43,493 nucleotides of DNA, from positions 1-43,493 of the forward strand of contig JAPLNQ010000261.1 of assembly GCA_026401075.1 (NCBI GenBank), written 5' to 3'. Source of the DNA: Planctomycetia bacterium (GTDB taxonomy: Bacteria > Planctomycetota > Planctomycetia > Pirellulales > UBA1268). Positions 8,317 to 18,067 of the stretch are shown in pieces. The notes beneath the pieces are model-generated. The model was not told the DNA's origin. It saw only the letters and a program-made list of their open reading frames with translations, and ran no database searches. How positions within the stretch are numbered: position 1 is the first letter of the stretch; every line of letters begins with the position of its first letter. Position numbers and translations under genes: made by a program.

Positions 8317-9948
8317 TCAGACCGGGGCCTCGTCCTGGAGGTATTCGCGGGGGCGATAGGTCCACAAGAGCGGCAAGAGCAGGAGGGTGGCCACGGCCAT
8401 ACAGCCGCAGAAAAACCAGTAATAGGCGGCTCCGGCCAGCAGCGAATTGCCGGCCGCATCCTGGGAGAATGTGTTGACCAGCGCCGTGAACAGGTTGCCC
8501 AGCGACACGCTGAGCAGATACAGGCTCATGATCAGCGACTTCATCTGCGGCGGGGCCTGGGTGTAGCTGAATTCGAGGCAGGTGATCGACACCAGGATCT
8601 CCGCGGCGGTGATGACCACGTAGGCCAGCAGCTGCCAGCCCACGGAGGGCCAGCGGGCGGTGAGCTGCGAGCCATCCTTTCGCACTGCCATGCCGGCGTT
8701 GACCATCGCCTCCACCCGGGCATCTTTCCCCTGCAGCCCGGCTGAACCGTCGCCGTGCTCCCGGCCCGTCCCATTCTTCACTGTGTCAGCCAGTGCATTG
8801 AGGCCCGCGTTTCGCATGGCGGCCTCCGTCGCCCCGTGGTCCACGCCGTCGTCGGCCGCGATCGGCGCGACGACGCCTCGAAACCGGCTCGCCTCGGTGT
8901 CGATCAGTCGCTGCGCATGGGCGGTGATGGCAAACGCGAGGATCGTCAGCAGGAAGCCGGCGAGGATCTTGCGGAGCGGCGTCAGGCGAATGAACCGTGC
9001 AACGGCCGGGTAGAGCACCAGGCTGAAGAGTGGAATGAACACGAGCACGAGCAGCGGATTGATCGCCTGAACCTGGCTCTCCAGCCACTCGACGCCGAGG
9101 AACCGTCGGTCCATCTGCTGCGCCTGCTGCACCCACGCGCCGCCCGACTGATCGTAGAGCGACCAGAACACGGCCACGAGCAGGTAGAGTGGCACGAGCT
9201 TGAAGATGGCGGCCAGCCCCTCCGGGCCGAACGTCTCGGCGAAGTAGCGAGCTCCTCGCGGCGGCACGTGGATGAAACGGTGCCGCCCCAGCCAGAACAC
9301 AAGCGTGGCCAGCGCCATGAGAATGCCCGGCACGCCGAAGGCCCAGCCTGCGCCATGGTTCCTCAGCAGCCAGGGCGTGAGGAGCGTGGAGAAGAACGAG
9401 CCAAAGTTGATCGCAAAATAAAACCAGCCGAACACCCGCTCGAGCAGGTGACGATTCGAGTGGCCGAACTGGTCGCCCACGTGGGCCGACACGCAGGGCT
9501 TGATGCCGCCGGAGCCGATCGCGACGAGGGCCAGGCCGGCCAGCAGCCAGCCCCGCGGCGCGAGCGTGGCCGCCAACAACGGCTGCGGCAGGTCCATCAG
9601 CGCCAGGCAGAGATGCCCGAGGCAATAGACGATCGACAGAAGCAGGATCGTCAGATATTTCCCCAGGAAGGCGTCCGCCACGATGCCGCCAATGATCGGG
9701 AAGAAATAGGCGCTGGCCACAAAGAGGTGCATCCACTCCCGCGACTCGGGCTCCGTCATGAAGTCGGGGCCGCCAGCTGTGGAATGGAGGAACTGCGTCA
9801 TGAACACGACGAGGATCGTCTTCATTCCATAGAAAGAAAACCGTTCCGCTGCCTCGTTACCGACGATGTAGGGAATCCCCGGCGGCATGCCGGTGGTGGC
9901 GGACGGGTGGGTGGCGAAGCCGTGCCGGGCGGTGGTCGTGGATGGCAT
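8317..9948 (-). CDS. POT/PTR2 family proton-dependent peptide transporter
   Basis: A 543-residue MFS-type membrane protein. The N-terminus carries [18 protein letters not shown], which matches the ExxERFxYYG signature of proton-coupled oligopeptide transporters, and [17 protein letters not shown] matches the second family motif. [20 protein letters not shown] is the third. Multiple hydrophobic helices run through to the C-terminus. A hydrophilic insert of roughly 90 residues between two late helices (from about residue 355) has no obvious homology by eye. It probably imports di- and tripeptides, but some members carry nitrate or other solutes. The start at 9948 is the longest; a Met 20 residues later, just before the conserved helix, is also possible. 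Confidence 0.92.
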   Translation of the reverse strand: MPSTTTARHGFATHPSATTGMPPGIPYIVGNEAAERFSFYGMKTILVVFMTQFLHSTAGGPDFMTEPESREWMHLFVASAYFFPIIGGIVADAFLGKYLTILLLSIVYCLGHLCLALMDLPQPLLAATLAPRGWLLAGLALVAIGSGGIKPCVSAHVGDQFGHSNRHLLERVFGWFYFAINFGSFFSTLLTPWLLRNHGAGWAFGVPGILMALATLVFWLGRHRFIHVPPRGARYFAETFGPEGLAAIFKLVPLYLLVAVFWSLYDQSGGAWVQQAQQMDRRFLGVEWLESQVQAINPLLVLVFIPLFSLVLYPAVARFIRLTPLRKILAGFLLTILAFAITAHAQRLIDTEASRFRGVVAPIAADDGVDHGATEAAMRNAGLNALADTVKNGTGREHGDGSAGLQGKDARVEAMVNAGMAVRKDGSQLTARWPSVGWQLLAYVVITAAEILVSITCLEFSYTQAPPQMKSLIMSLYLLSVSLGNLFTALVNTFSQDAAGNSLLAGAAYYWFFCGCMAVATLLLLPLLWTYRPREYLQDEAPV

Positions 9949-10082
9949 GACGGTCTCGCGGCCCCAAAGGAAGACAAAGGAAGACGGATGGTTGGCGTGG
10001 CAAGGCTTAGCTTACACGTCCGAGAATGTGTCACAGATGCCTCGTATGGTGCAAACCGCATCGGCAGCCGACACTATGGTCT

Positions 10083-11402
10083 ATGGATCCGAATCTGCAC
10101 CCCAACGACGTCTCGTCATCGGCCCAGCCCGCGGGTCTGCTCGTCGTCACCATCGATCGGCTGCCGGCCTGGATGCTGGCCGCCTACGGCGCTACCTGGG
10201 TGGCGACTCCGGCGCTCGACAGTCTCGCGGCGCGAGGCGTCGTGTTCGACCGCGTGATCACGCCGTCGATCGCGGCCCGCGACACGCTCCACGATCTACT
10301 CACGGCAGGCGCGGCCGTAAACCAACCGCTAGACCAGACGCTCCTGACCGCGGCTGCCGATGGCGGCTGGCGGCCGGTGGTCGTCACCGACGATGCCGCC
10401 GTGGCGGCGGGCATGACTGCCGGCGACGCTGGGCCTGCGGCCAGCGTGCGGCTTGTCGAGGCGGTGGCGAAGGAGATAGTCGAGGAAGACGATGCTCGGA
10501 CCGGCATCGCGAGGCTCATCGACGCCGCCCTCGAGGTGATCGCGTCGAAAGAGCACCGGCTGGTGTGGTGCCACGTCGGCAGCCTCAACGTGGCATGGGA
10601 TGCACCGGAACGGTATCGTGATCGCTATGTTGATCCAGAGGATCCGCCGCCGCCGAGCGGGGCCCGCGTGCCTGGGTTTGCCGTGGACGCGAACACCGAT
10701 CCCGACCTGGTCGTCGGGATCCGTCAAGTGTTTGCCGGTCAGGTCACGCTGCTCGACAGCCAACTCGGTCGGTTGTTCGCCGCGGTGCGCGAGGCAAAGG
10801 CTGCGGCAGGCGGTCCGTGGGCGGTGCTCGTGGTCGGCGTCCGCGGTCTGCCGCTGGGGCTGCATGGCTGGGTTGGCGGCGGTGAACGGGAGCTGCCGTT
10901 TGGCGAACTGATTCATGTGCCGGCGATCTTTGTCGATGCGGCCGGGCGGATGGCGGCCCAGCGGTATGGCGGGCTGGTCGTGCCTGCCGACTTGGGCGCG
11001 ACGCTCGCGGATCTGGTGGCCCAGGGAACGGGCTCGTTGCCACAGGCATCTGTTGTTGATCCCGCGGCGCCATGGCGGGGTGTGAGCCTGGCCGGGCTGT
11101 TCGAGCACTGGTCGGCGCCGCGCCGCGACCGAGTGATCGTTGCAGGAACCGATGGCGGCGCGATTGTCACGCCGGAGTGGCATGGCCTGCTAGAGACTGG
11201 GGCCGCACCTGCGGACGTAAACCGCGGTCACGAACGCCGCATCCGCCTCTTTGCCAAACCGGATGATTTCTTCGAGTTGGCTGATGTCGCCAACCGCTGC
11301 GCCGATGTTGCAGGGCCGCTCGGCGACCTGCTGGAACGGGCCTGCGCGGGGGACCGAGGGGTCGCCTGGCTGACGCCGCTGCCGGAGGCAACGGGCGAAT
11401 AA
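10083..11402 (+). CDS. Sulfatase-like (alkaline phosphatase superfamily) protein without the formylglycine motif
   Basis: A 439-residue protein from ATG 10083 (ATG 10026 is also in frame). The N-terminal stretch LLVVTIDRLPAWMLAAYGA, then TPALDSLAARGVVFDRV, has the typical start of a type-I sulfatase. Where sulfatases have C/S-x-P-S-R, this one has ITPSIAARD (residues 59-67), so the residue converted to formylglycine is missing, and the usual double Asp near the N-terminus is reduced to a single Asp25. The central and C-terminal parts are weakly conserved, and no signal peptide is visible. It is more likely a catalytically altered or regulatory relative than an active sulfatase. It diverges from the POT transporter and precedes the large secreted protein, from which a terminator hairpin separates it. 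Confidence 0.7.
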   Translation: MDPNLHPNDVSSSAQPAGLLVVTIDRLPAWMLAAYGATWVATPALDSLAARGVVFDRVITPSIAARDTLHDLLTAGAAVNQPLDQTLLTAAADGGWRPVVVTDDAAVAAGMTAGDAGPAASVRLVEAVAKEIVEEDDARTGIARLIDAALEVIASKEHRLVWCHVGSLNVAWDAPERYRDRYVDPEDPPPPSGARVPGFAVDANTDPDLVVGIRQVFAGQVTLLDSQLGRLFAAVREAKAAAGGPWAVLVVGVRGLPLGLHGWVGGGERELPFGELIHVPAIFVDAAGRMAAQRYGGLVVPADLGATLADLVAQGTGSLPQASVVDPAAPWRGVSLAGLFEHWSAPRRDRVIVAGTDGGAIVTPEWHGLLETGAAPADVNRGHERRIRLFAKPDDFFELADVANRCADVAGPLGDLLERACAGDRGVAWLTPLPEATGE

Positions 11403-11424
11403 GAGGCCCACAAGCCTCGTTTTT
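11403..11424 (+). terminator. Short terminator hairpin after the sulfatase-like gene
   Basis: GAGGC pairs with GCCTC across a six-base loop and is followed by GTTTTT. It starts at the base after the stop codon of the sulfatase-like gene. Confidence 0.5.
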
Positions 11425-11476
11425 CGGCTGCAAAACCCGCTTGGTTGCAGGGGATGCACCCCGCTACCATCCCCGG

Positions 11477-14400
11477 ATGGTGCGCCTGCTATCACAAACT
11501 GTCTTGCCCGTTGGCTGCCGCCGTCAGGTGGGCTGCCTGTTGCTCGGCATGCTCGGCATGCTTGGCATGCTTGGCATGCTCGCACTGGCGACCGGTTGGT
11601 GGCTCCCGTCAGCGGCCGCGCAGGACGTGGCGGCGCCCGAACGCCCGGTCACCATTCGCGTCAACTGGGGCGGAGGGAAAGCCCGTGCCTGGTCGGGATC
11701 AATCCGGCTGGTGCCAGCCGAAGGCGACACAACCCCTGCCGAGAATCTTCAGTGGCAGACGCTCTGTGGCGATGCCGACGCGGCCGCGACCGCCCATGCC
11801 GCTGGCAGCACGATCTTTGTCCATGAGCCGACTCGCCGGGGCGGCAATGGCGTCGAGTTGGTGATCCCGCGGTGGCGCGGTGCACGGATCGCGGTGCAGC
11901 TGTTTGCCGATGGAGATGAACGGACCGCCTCGACCTTCGAGGCCGCTGTCGCCGATCTCGTGCTGGACGCCAAACAACAGGTGCTCGATCGGGATGGCAA
12001 CCGGCTGACACTGAAGGCCGCTCCCGGTGATGGACTGCGTGTGGAATTCGTCGCTGAGTCGTCGCTGTTTCGTCCGGGGGAGATCGTTCGCATCGCGGTC
12101 GATCCACTCCTGCCCAAGCGGTCGCAAGGGACGGGCGCGGTCGAACTGCGGATGCGGCTGAGGGCTGCGGCCGAGTCCGAGCCGCTGGTCGTCCAGTCGT
12201 TGCTGCTTGCGGAAGACGCGGCCCCGGCGGCCGAGCCGCGGCTTCAGGCGTATCAGCGAGTGCAGTTCGACGTGCCACTGCCGGCCCGTGAAGGGGCTTA
12301 TGACATCGATTTGGAGGCGGTCGAGCGGGGTGGCCTGCGGTGGTCGCGGCCCCTGGCGTCGCGAACGGTGCAGGTGGTGGCGGTCGCCGACGTCGCTGCT
12401 GCGCCGGCCGCGGAGAACGGCGATGCTTGGAAGGTGATCCATGAACTCGATCCTGGCAGCCCCCGCCTGCACGAGCGGCTCCGGCGTCTGCCCAGTGTCG
12501 GCATGTCGTATGTCCCGATGCCGGCCATGCCGATGCCATCGATGTCGTTGCCAAGTATGAGCATGCCCAACGTGCCGATGCCCAATGTATCGATTCCTAA
12601 TGTGTCGATGCCCAAGCTGCCGTCGGTGTCGTCGATCGTGCCCAAGCTGAGCGGCCTGCTGGCGGCTGGCCACTCCACCGTCGAAGTGCATGCGCTCGGG
12701 CCGATGCTGCGGCTGCCGCCGGCGCGATCGGCCGACGAACCCGCCTGGGAGGGGATCGTGATTGCCGGAGCACAGCCCGGGATGCCGCATCTGGTGGAGG
12801 TGGAGTTTCCGCTCGACCAGCGGGCGGTCCTCGGCGTGAGCGTGCTGGAAACCGACGCGGCGGGCACATCGGTCGAGGTTCGCTCCAGCGGCGGATTCGA
12901 GGTGACTCCACCGACGGCCGGCGGTGAGGCCGCGGGCAAGGCCGTCGGGCTGGGCCGGCATGGCTTCGTCTTCTGGCCGACCACCCGGCATCCGTTGCTC
13001 CTGATCGCCAATCCATCGCCCCACGGTGCGGCGGTCTTCGGACGGGTGAGGGTGTCGGCAGGGCCGCTGCGGCCGCCGGCCAAGGCTGCGGGCACCGCTG
13101 CGCGGAGTCTCACCGCCGTTGCCGACGGTGGGCGGCGAGTGCATGCCTATCTGCCGGCTCCCGACTTCTTTCAGTTTGGTGCGCTGGAGCGGCCGGCCAG
13201 CGGCTCGGGTCGGCCCTTTGCCGACTGGAAGACGTTTCTTTCCGGCGGCTCCCATGCGGCTGAGTGGTTTTCGGCGCAGGGGGCTGCGGGAGCGATGGTG
13301 GTCGTCTATCGCGACGGCGCCGCGATCTGGCCGTCGCGGCTGACGCGGGGTGCTCCGCGTTGGGACAGCGGAATCACATCCGACGCGGGCCTCGATCCTG
13401 TCCGCAAGGATCTGCTCGGCATGCTCTGCCGCATCCATGCCCGCGAGGGCCTGCGGCTCGTGCCAGCGGTCTCCTTCGATGCCCCGCTGCCGGCGCTCGA
13501 GACGATCCTCGCCGGCGGTGGAGCGGAGGCGGCGGGCATCGCCTGTGTGGGCCGTGATGGCAAGCCAAAACAGACCGATGGCGGCCGCGGCTGCCACTAC
13601 AACGTGCTCGATCCACGGGTGCAGCAGGCCGTGGAAGATGTCGTGCGCGAACTGGCGGTGCGGATCCGTGGCGCCGAGGCCGTCGATGGCCTGGCGCTGG
13701 TGCTGCCGCATGACGGCTGGATGCACCTGCCATGGACGGCCTTCGGGCTCGACGACGTAACGTTTTCGCGGTTTCTTGCGGAGATTGGCGGTCAGGAGCC
13801 GGCGACGCTCGGCGAACGCTTTGCGCGGCGGGCGGCGCTCGTGGAGGGGCCCTTGCGGGAGCAGTGGCTCGAGTGGCGGGCCGGGGAGATGGCCCGTTTT
13901 CATTCGCGGCTGGCCGACGTCGTGGCCAAGCACGGCAGGAACGTGAGCCTGCACGTGGTGCCAACGACGCTCTTCGCCGTGGGCGAACTGGCAGCCCGCT
14001 TTCGGCCGTCGCTGGCGGCCCAGCCGGCCGATGCCGATCTGCTGCGGGAAGTCGGCCTCGACCCGCGGCGGATCACCGAGGATCGGCGGATCGTGTTCGT
14101 CTCGCCGCACGTGCATGCCGCGGCAGATGCGTTGCTCGACCGCTCCATCGTGGACAATGCAAACCGCTCGCTTGGCCTTGCCCGCGGGGTGGCCTGTGCC
14201 GCCCGCCGGGGGGTGATCACGCTCGAGCAGCCGCTCTCGATGCCTATCGATCGCGTCGTGCCGCATGGGCCCTTCGGGGGCGCGGCGGCTGCCTGCGACA
14301 CGATGCCGATTCACGCAGTCGCCGAAGGCGCGGCGCGAGGCAGGCCGCTCGCGGAATCGCTCGTGGCGTCGGACGTGGAAGTGATCTTCGACATGAGCCT

Positions 14401-15586
14401 GTTGTTCGGCCGCGTCGAGCCGTCGTTCGGCCGCTGCCTGCAGGCCTTTGCGGCGATCCCCGGCGGCGGACTCGAACTGGCCGAACCGCTGCCTGCGCCG
14501 CTGGTGGTTCGCAGCCGGCGCGACCAAGGGCTGACGGTGGTGAGCATCGCCAACGCCGGGCCGGCCCCGTGTCGCGCCGGGCTCGCGCTCGCAGGTTCCC
14601 CATCGGCCGTGATCGATGCCGTCGATGGCACGCGGTTGCCGCTCGACCCGGCTGGCGGTGCGGTCGTGCCGCTGCAAGCATGGGAGGTTCGCACGCTCGT
14701 GCTCGATGGTGGCGTGGCAGTGCAGGGGGCGCGAGTAGAGTACGACGACCAGGTGCGGCGTTCGATCGCAACGCAGCTGACCGACCTCGGCCGTCGTCGT
14801 GCCGTGCTCGAGACGCCGCGGCCGCTGGGTGTGCTCGATAATCCTGGATTCGAACTGGCCGGCGCAGGCGAAGCCGCCGAGCGGGCGGCTGCCGGCGGCG
14901 TAGGCGGCTGGGAACTCGTCGAGGCGAGCCGCGGCACGGTGAAGTTCGTGGCCGGTGCCAACGGCACCGCCGGCCGTGCCATCGGCTTCTCGTCGATCAA
15001 TGGCCTCTCCACCATGCGGAGCAATCCATTTCCGCCGCCATCCACAGGACGGGTGAGTGTGGCTGTCTGGCTGCGGATTCCCGAGGGTGATACGCAGCCG
15101 CCCCTGCGACTGGCGCTCGAGGGCGTGCAGGATGACCGCGAGTATTACCGCTTTGCGCCGGTGGGCGGGCTGGCCGGCGGCAAGCCGCTCACCAGCGGAT
15201 GGTCGCAGTTTGTGCTCCAGGTCGACGATCTGCCGGCCCACGGCCTCGAGTCGTTACGGGTGCGGTTCGACCTGCTGGGGCCTGGCAGCGTCGAGATCGA
15301 TGGCGTGCGGGTGTTCGACCTGGCGTTCGACGAGTCGCAGCGGGTGCAGTTGTCGCGGCGGCTGTCGGTGATGGAGCAGCGGCTGGCGGCGGGCGATCTT
15401 GGCTCATGCCTGATCGAACTCGACACGTATTGGCCACGCTTTCTTGCCGCGTTTGTCTCCGACGATGCCGTGGCGGCCCTGCGTGAAGACAGCCTCCGGG
15501 CGCCGGGCGGCCCGGCGGAGCCGCCGGTGTCGCCAACGGAGCGGTCGGGCAGCATGTTCGACCGCGTCCGCCGCTGGTGGCAGTAG
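11477..15586 (+). CDS. Very large secreted protein with Met/Pro repeat belt and glycosidase-like barrel
   Basis: A 1369-residue protein from ATG 11477. A signal peptide with a hydrophobic core built from four LGM units (encoded by four 9-bp tandem repeats at 11543-11578) ends near PSAAAQD. Residues to about 320 look like beta-sandwich. Residues about 343-390 form a low-complexity belt of Met, Pro, Ser, Asn and Val (for example MPMPSMSLPSMSMPNVPMP). From about 640 a TIM-barrel-like part has EGLRLVPAVSFDAPLPALE and VDGLALVLPHDGWMHLPW, which recalls GHL10-type glycosidase-like proteins. Near 1120-1290 a jelly-roll, carbohydrate-binding-like segment begins with LDNPGFE. A polysaccharide role is inference only. 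I do not recognise a named family over the whole length. Confidence 0.72.
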   Translation: MVRLLSQTVLPVGCRRQVGCLLLGMLGMLGMLGMLALATGWWLPSAAAQDVAAPERPVTIRVNWGGGKARAWSGSIRLVPAEGDTTPAENLQWQTLCGDADAAATAHAAGSTIFVHEPTRRGGNGVELVIPRWRGARIAVQLFADGDERTASTFEAAVADLVLDAKQQVLDRDGNRLTLKAAPGDGLRVEFVAESSLFRPGEIVRIAVDPLLPKRSQGTGAVELRMRLRAAAESEPLVVQSLLLAEDAAPAAEPRLQAYQRVQFDVPLPAREGAYDIDLEAVERGGLRWSRPLASRTVQVVAVADVAAAPAAENGDAWKVIHELDPGSPRLHERLRRLPSVGMSYVPMPAMPMPSMSLPSMSMPNVPMPNVSIPNVSMPKLPSVSSIVPKLSGLLAAGHSTVEVHALGPMLRLPPARSADEPAWEGIVIAGAQPGMPHLVEVEFPLDQRAVLGVSVLETDAAGTSVEVRSSGGFEVTPPTAGGEAAGKAVGLGRHGFVFWPTTRHPLLLIANPSPHGAAVFGRVRVSAGPLRPPAKAAGTAARSLTAVADGGRRVHAYLPAPDFFQFGALERPASGSGRPFADWKTFLSGGSHAAEWFSAQGAAGAMVVVYRDGAAIWPSRLTRGAPRWDSGITSDAGLDPVRKDLLGMLCRIHAREGLRLVPAVSFDAPLPALETILAGGGAEAAGIACVGRDGKPKQTDGGRGCHYNVLDPRVQQAVEDVVRELAVRIRGAEAVDGLALVLPHDGWMHLPWTAFGLDDVTFSRFLAEIGGQEPATLGERFARRAALVEGPLREQWLEWRAGEMARFHSRLADVVAKHGRNVSLHVVPTTLFAVGELAARFRPSLAAQPADADLLREVGLDPRRITEDRRIVFVSPHVHAAADALLDRSIVDNANRSLGLARGVACAARRGVITLEQPLSMPIDRVVPHGPFGGAAAACDTMPIHAVAEGAARGRPLAESLVASDVEVIFDMSLLFGRVEPSFGRCLQAFAAIPGGGLELAEPLPAPLVVRSRRDQGLTVVSIANAGPAPCRAGLALAGSPSAVIDAVDGTRLPLDPAGGAVVPLQAWEVRTLVLDGGVAVQGARVEYDDQVRRSIATQLTDLGRRRAVLETPRPLGVLDNPGFELAGAGEAAERAAAGGVGGWELVEASRGTVKFVAGANGTAGRAIGFSSINGLSTMRSNPFPPPSTGRVSVAVWLRIPEGDTQPPLRLALEGVQDDREYYRFAPVGGLAGGKPLTSGWSQFVLQVDDLPAHGLESLRVRFDLLGPGSVEIDGVRVFDLAFDESQRVQLSRRLSVMEQRLAAGDLGSCLIELDTYWPRFLAAFVSDDAVAALREDSLRAPGGPAEPPVSPTERSGSMFDRVRRWWQ

Positions 15587-15611
15587 GGGAGAGGCCTGGC
15601 ATCGCCTCTGG

Positions 15612-16391
<780 letters not shown>

Positions 16392-16584
16392 TCAAGGAAG
16401 GGCGGGGGCAGCGGTCGTGGCCGTCACGGAGGTGCCTTGCCGGCACGCCGTGCCTTTCCGGCAGAAGCGTTGCAGGCGGCCCCCCGATCGAGACGTGGGA
16501 GTGGCCCGGCGTGGCTGTCGGCCGCACAAAGCGCTGCCGAACTTGAGCGCCGCAGGAGTGCGTCCTACATTACAGATGCGATTC

Positions 16585-16667
16585 GGAGGGTAAGCGAATT
16601 GGCCAGCGGTCTGACTCGAAATCAGATGCCCAGCAATGGGTTGTGGGTTCGAATCCCATGCCCTCCG
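16585..16667 (+). tRNA. tRNA-Ser (anticodon CGA)
   Basis: An acceptor arm GGAGGGT/GCCCTCC with discriminator G, an anticodon stem TCTGA/TCAGA with loop CTCGAAA (anticodon CGA at 16617-16619), a long variable arm with CCC/GGG stem as in class II tRNAs, and a T arm GTGGG-TTCGAAT-CCCAT. It reads UCG serine codons. CCA is not encoded. The D arm is irregular and position 8 is A rather than U in this alignment; a 7-bp alternative acceptor stem starting at 16584 restores a U8. Confidence 0.87.
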
Positions 16668-16673
16668 CTCGAT

Positions 16674-16723
16674 AAAACCCTAGGTTTCATGCTCCAGACG
16701 GGCTTTGAATCCTAGGGTTTTTT
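16674..16723 (+). terminator. Terminator after tRNA-Ser
   Basis: The inverted repeat AAAACCCTAGG (16674-16684) pairs with CCTAGGGTTTT (16711-16721) over a 26-base loop and runs into a T tract. It starts seven bases past the tRNA end. The following stretch 16724-16988 holds no gene that I can support. Confidence 0.7.
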
Positions 16724-16988
16724 CATTGCTGCCAAACGTTTGACGTTTCCCGACGTTGCCCATGTGTTCCGTGAAGTTGCCCAAGGATTTTGGCAGGGCA
16801 GCCCCCCGAGAGACTCAATCCGCGGGCAGGGCCATCCAGGCCGGATAGGGGCCGGTGGAGTACGCGCAGAGGGCGGGCTACCCTCCACTCGGTGGTTTTG
16901 ACCATTTATTTGACGCGGTTAGGGCCGGATGCGAGAACCGTCGCGGTAGTCGATTCCCGTCCTGCATCGCAGCACAAGAGCCACGATC

Positions 16989-18029
16989 ATGATTCGCCTC
17001 TCGTTCAAAATGCTTTCCCTTTGGCTGGCTGCATTGGCCTGCCTGCCCTTTGGCTCTATCGCCAGCGCTGAAGCGATTCAGTGGGTGACGGTTGGCGATC
17101 CGGGGAACACGGCAGACACGACCACCTACGGTGCTGTGGCGGACTCGTTCCAGATCATGAAGTTTGAGTTCACGAACCAGCAGTACACCGACTTCCTGAA
17201 CTCCGTGGATCCAAACGGCACCAATCCGAACTCCGTCTACAGCGAATTAGGTCAGGGCAGCAACACCCGTGGGGGGATCACGAACACCGGTACGACCAAC
17301 GGCAGCCGCTATGCCGTGAAGCCGAACATGGGCGACAAGCCGGTGAACTACGTGAATTGGTTTGATGCGGCGCGGGTTTCCAACTGGTTGATGAATGGCG
17401 CGACGGGCACATCGAGCACTGAGATGGGGGCGTACACCCTCGTGGGCGGTCAGACGAGCGGCACGGCCCCGGCGGTCAACTCCGGTGCGACGTTCTACAT
17501 CCCGACGGAGGACCAGTGGTACAAGGCGGCGTACTACAAGGGCGGCAGCACGAACGCGGGCTACTGGACTTACGCCACGCAGAGCGACGCAGTCCCGACG
17601 GCGGTGACGGCGGGTTTGACCGGAAGTGGTTCGTCAGGCAGCACGGGCAACTACGCGAACTACAGCAGTGGAGCCGTCTGGAACGGCAAAACAGGCAACG
17701 TCACGACGGTGGGCACCAATGGCGGCGCAAGTGCCTACGGCGCCTTTGACATGAGCGGCAACGTCAATGAGTGGAACGACCTCACGGGCGATGCCGGCTC
17801 GTCTCGTGGGCTGCGGGCCGGCAGCTGGTTCGACGCCGCGTCCACCTTGTCGTCACCCATCAGGAGCTCGATCAACCCGTCGAGCGAGTTCGTCTGGTAC
17901 GGTTTTCGTCTTGCAAGTCCGGGTGCCTCATCCGTACCCGAGATCGACCCGAATAGCCTTGGAAGCGTCTTGGCCCTCGTGCTGGGGTCGCTGGGGTTGC
18001 TTGAGCGTCGTCGGCTGAAAGCGGCCTGA
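16989..18029 (+). CDS. Exported FGE-sulfatase-domain protein with VPEID/PEP-CTERM-like sorting tail
   Basis: A 346-residue protein with a clear signal peptide (MIRLSFKMLSLWLAALACLP, cut near IASAEA). The body is a formylglycine-generating-enzyme-type (SUMF1/EgtB/PvdO) domain: FQIMKFEFTNQQYTDFLNSV, PVNYVNWFDAARVSNWL, IPTEDQWYKAAYYKGG, and the late YGAFDMSGNVNEW and LRAGSW motifs. It is Gly/Ser/Thr/Asn-rich. The active-site cysteines of true FGE are absent, so it is likely a binding or structural member. The tail has SVPEIDPNSLG, a hydrophobic helix SVLALVLGSLGLL, and ERRR, the layout of PEP-CTERM-type sorting signals, so it is probably anchored and then released by an exosortase-like system that is not in this window. 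Confidence 0.87.
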   Translation: MIRLSFKMLSLWLAALACLPFGSIASAEAIQWVTVGDPGNTADTTTYGAVADSFQIMKFEFTNQQYTDFLNSVDPNGTNPNSVYSELGQGSNTRGGITNTGTTNGSRYAVKPNMGDKPVNYVNWFDAARVSNWLMNGATGTSSTEMGAYTLVGGQTSGTAPAVNSGATFYIPTEDQWYKAAYYKGGSTNAGYWTYATQSDAVPTAVTAGLTGSGSSGSTGNYANYSSGAVWNGKTGNVTTVGTNGGASAYGAFDMSGNVNEWNDLTGDAGSSRGLRAGSWFDAASTLSSPIRSSINPSSEFVWYGFRLASPGASSVPEIDPNSLGSVLALVLGSLGLLERRRLKAA

Positions 18030-18067
18030 CCGGCAACGCTCTGGAACAAAACTGGAACAAAACCAAA

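Noticed and set aside
11699-15241. A 1180-codon open frame on the minus strand opposite the large secreted protein
   Set aside because: It has His/Arg/Gln-rich composition with no recognisable domain or signal and mirrors the codon bias of the plus-strand gene.
16724-16988. Possible integrase remnant after the tRNA
   Set aside because: No frame gives integrase motifs and no att-like copy of the tRNA end was found.
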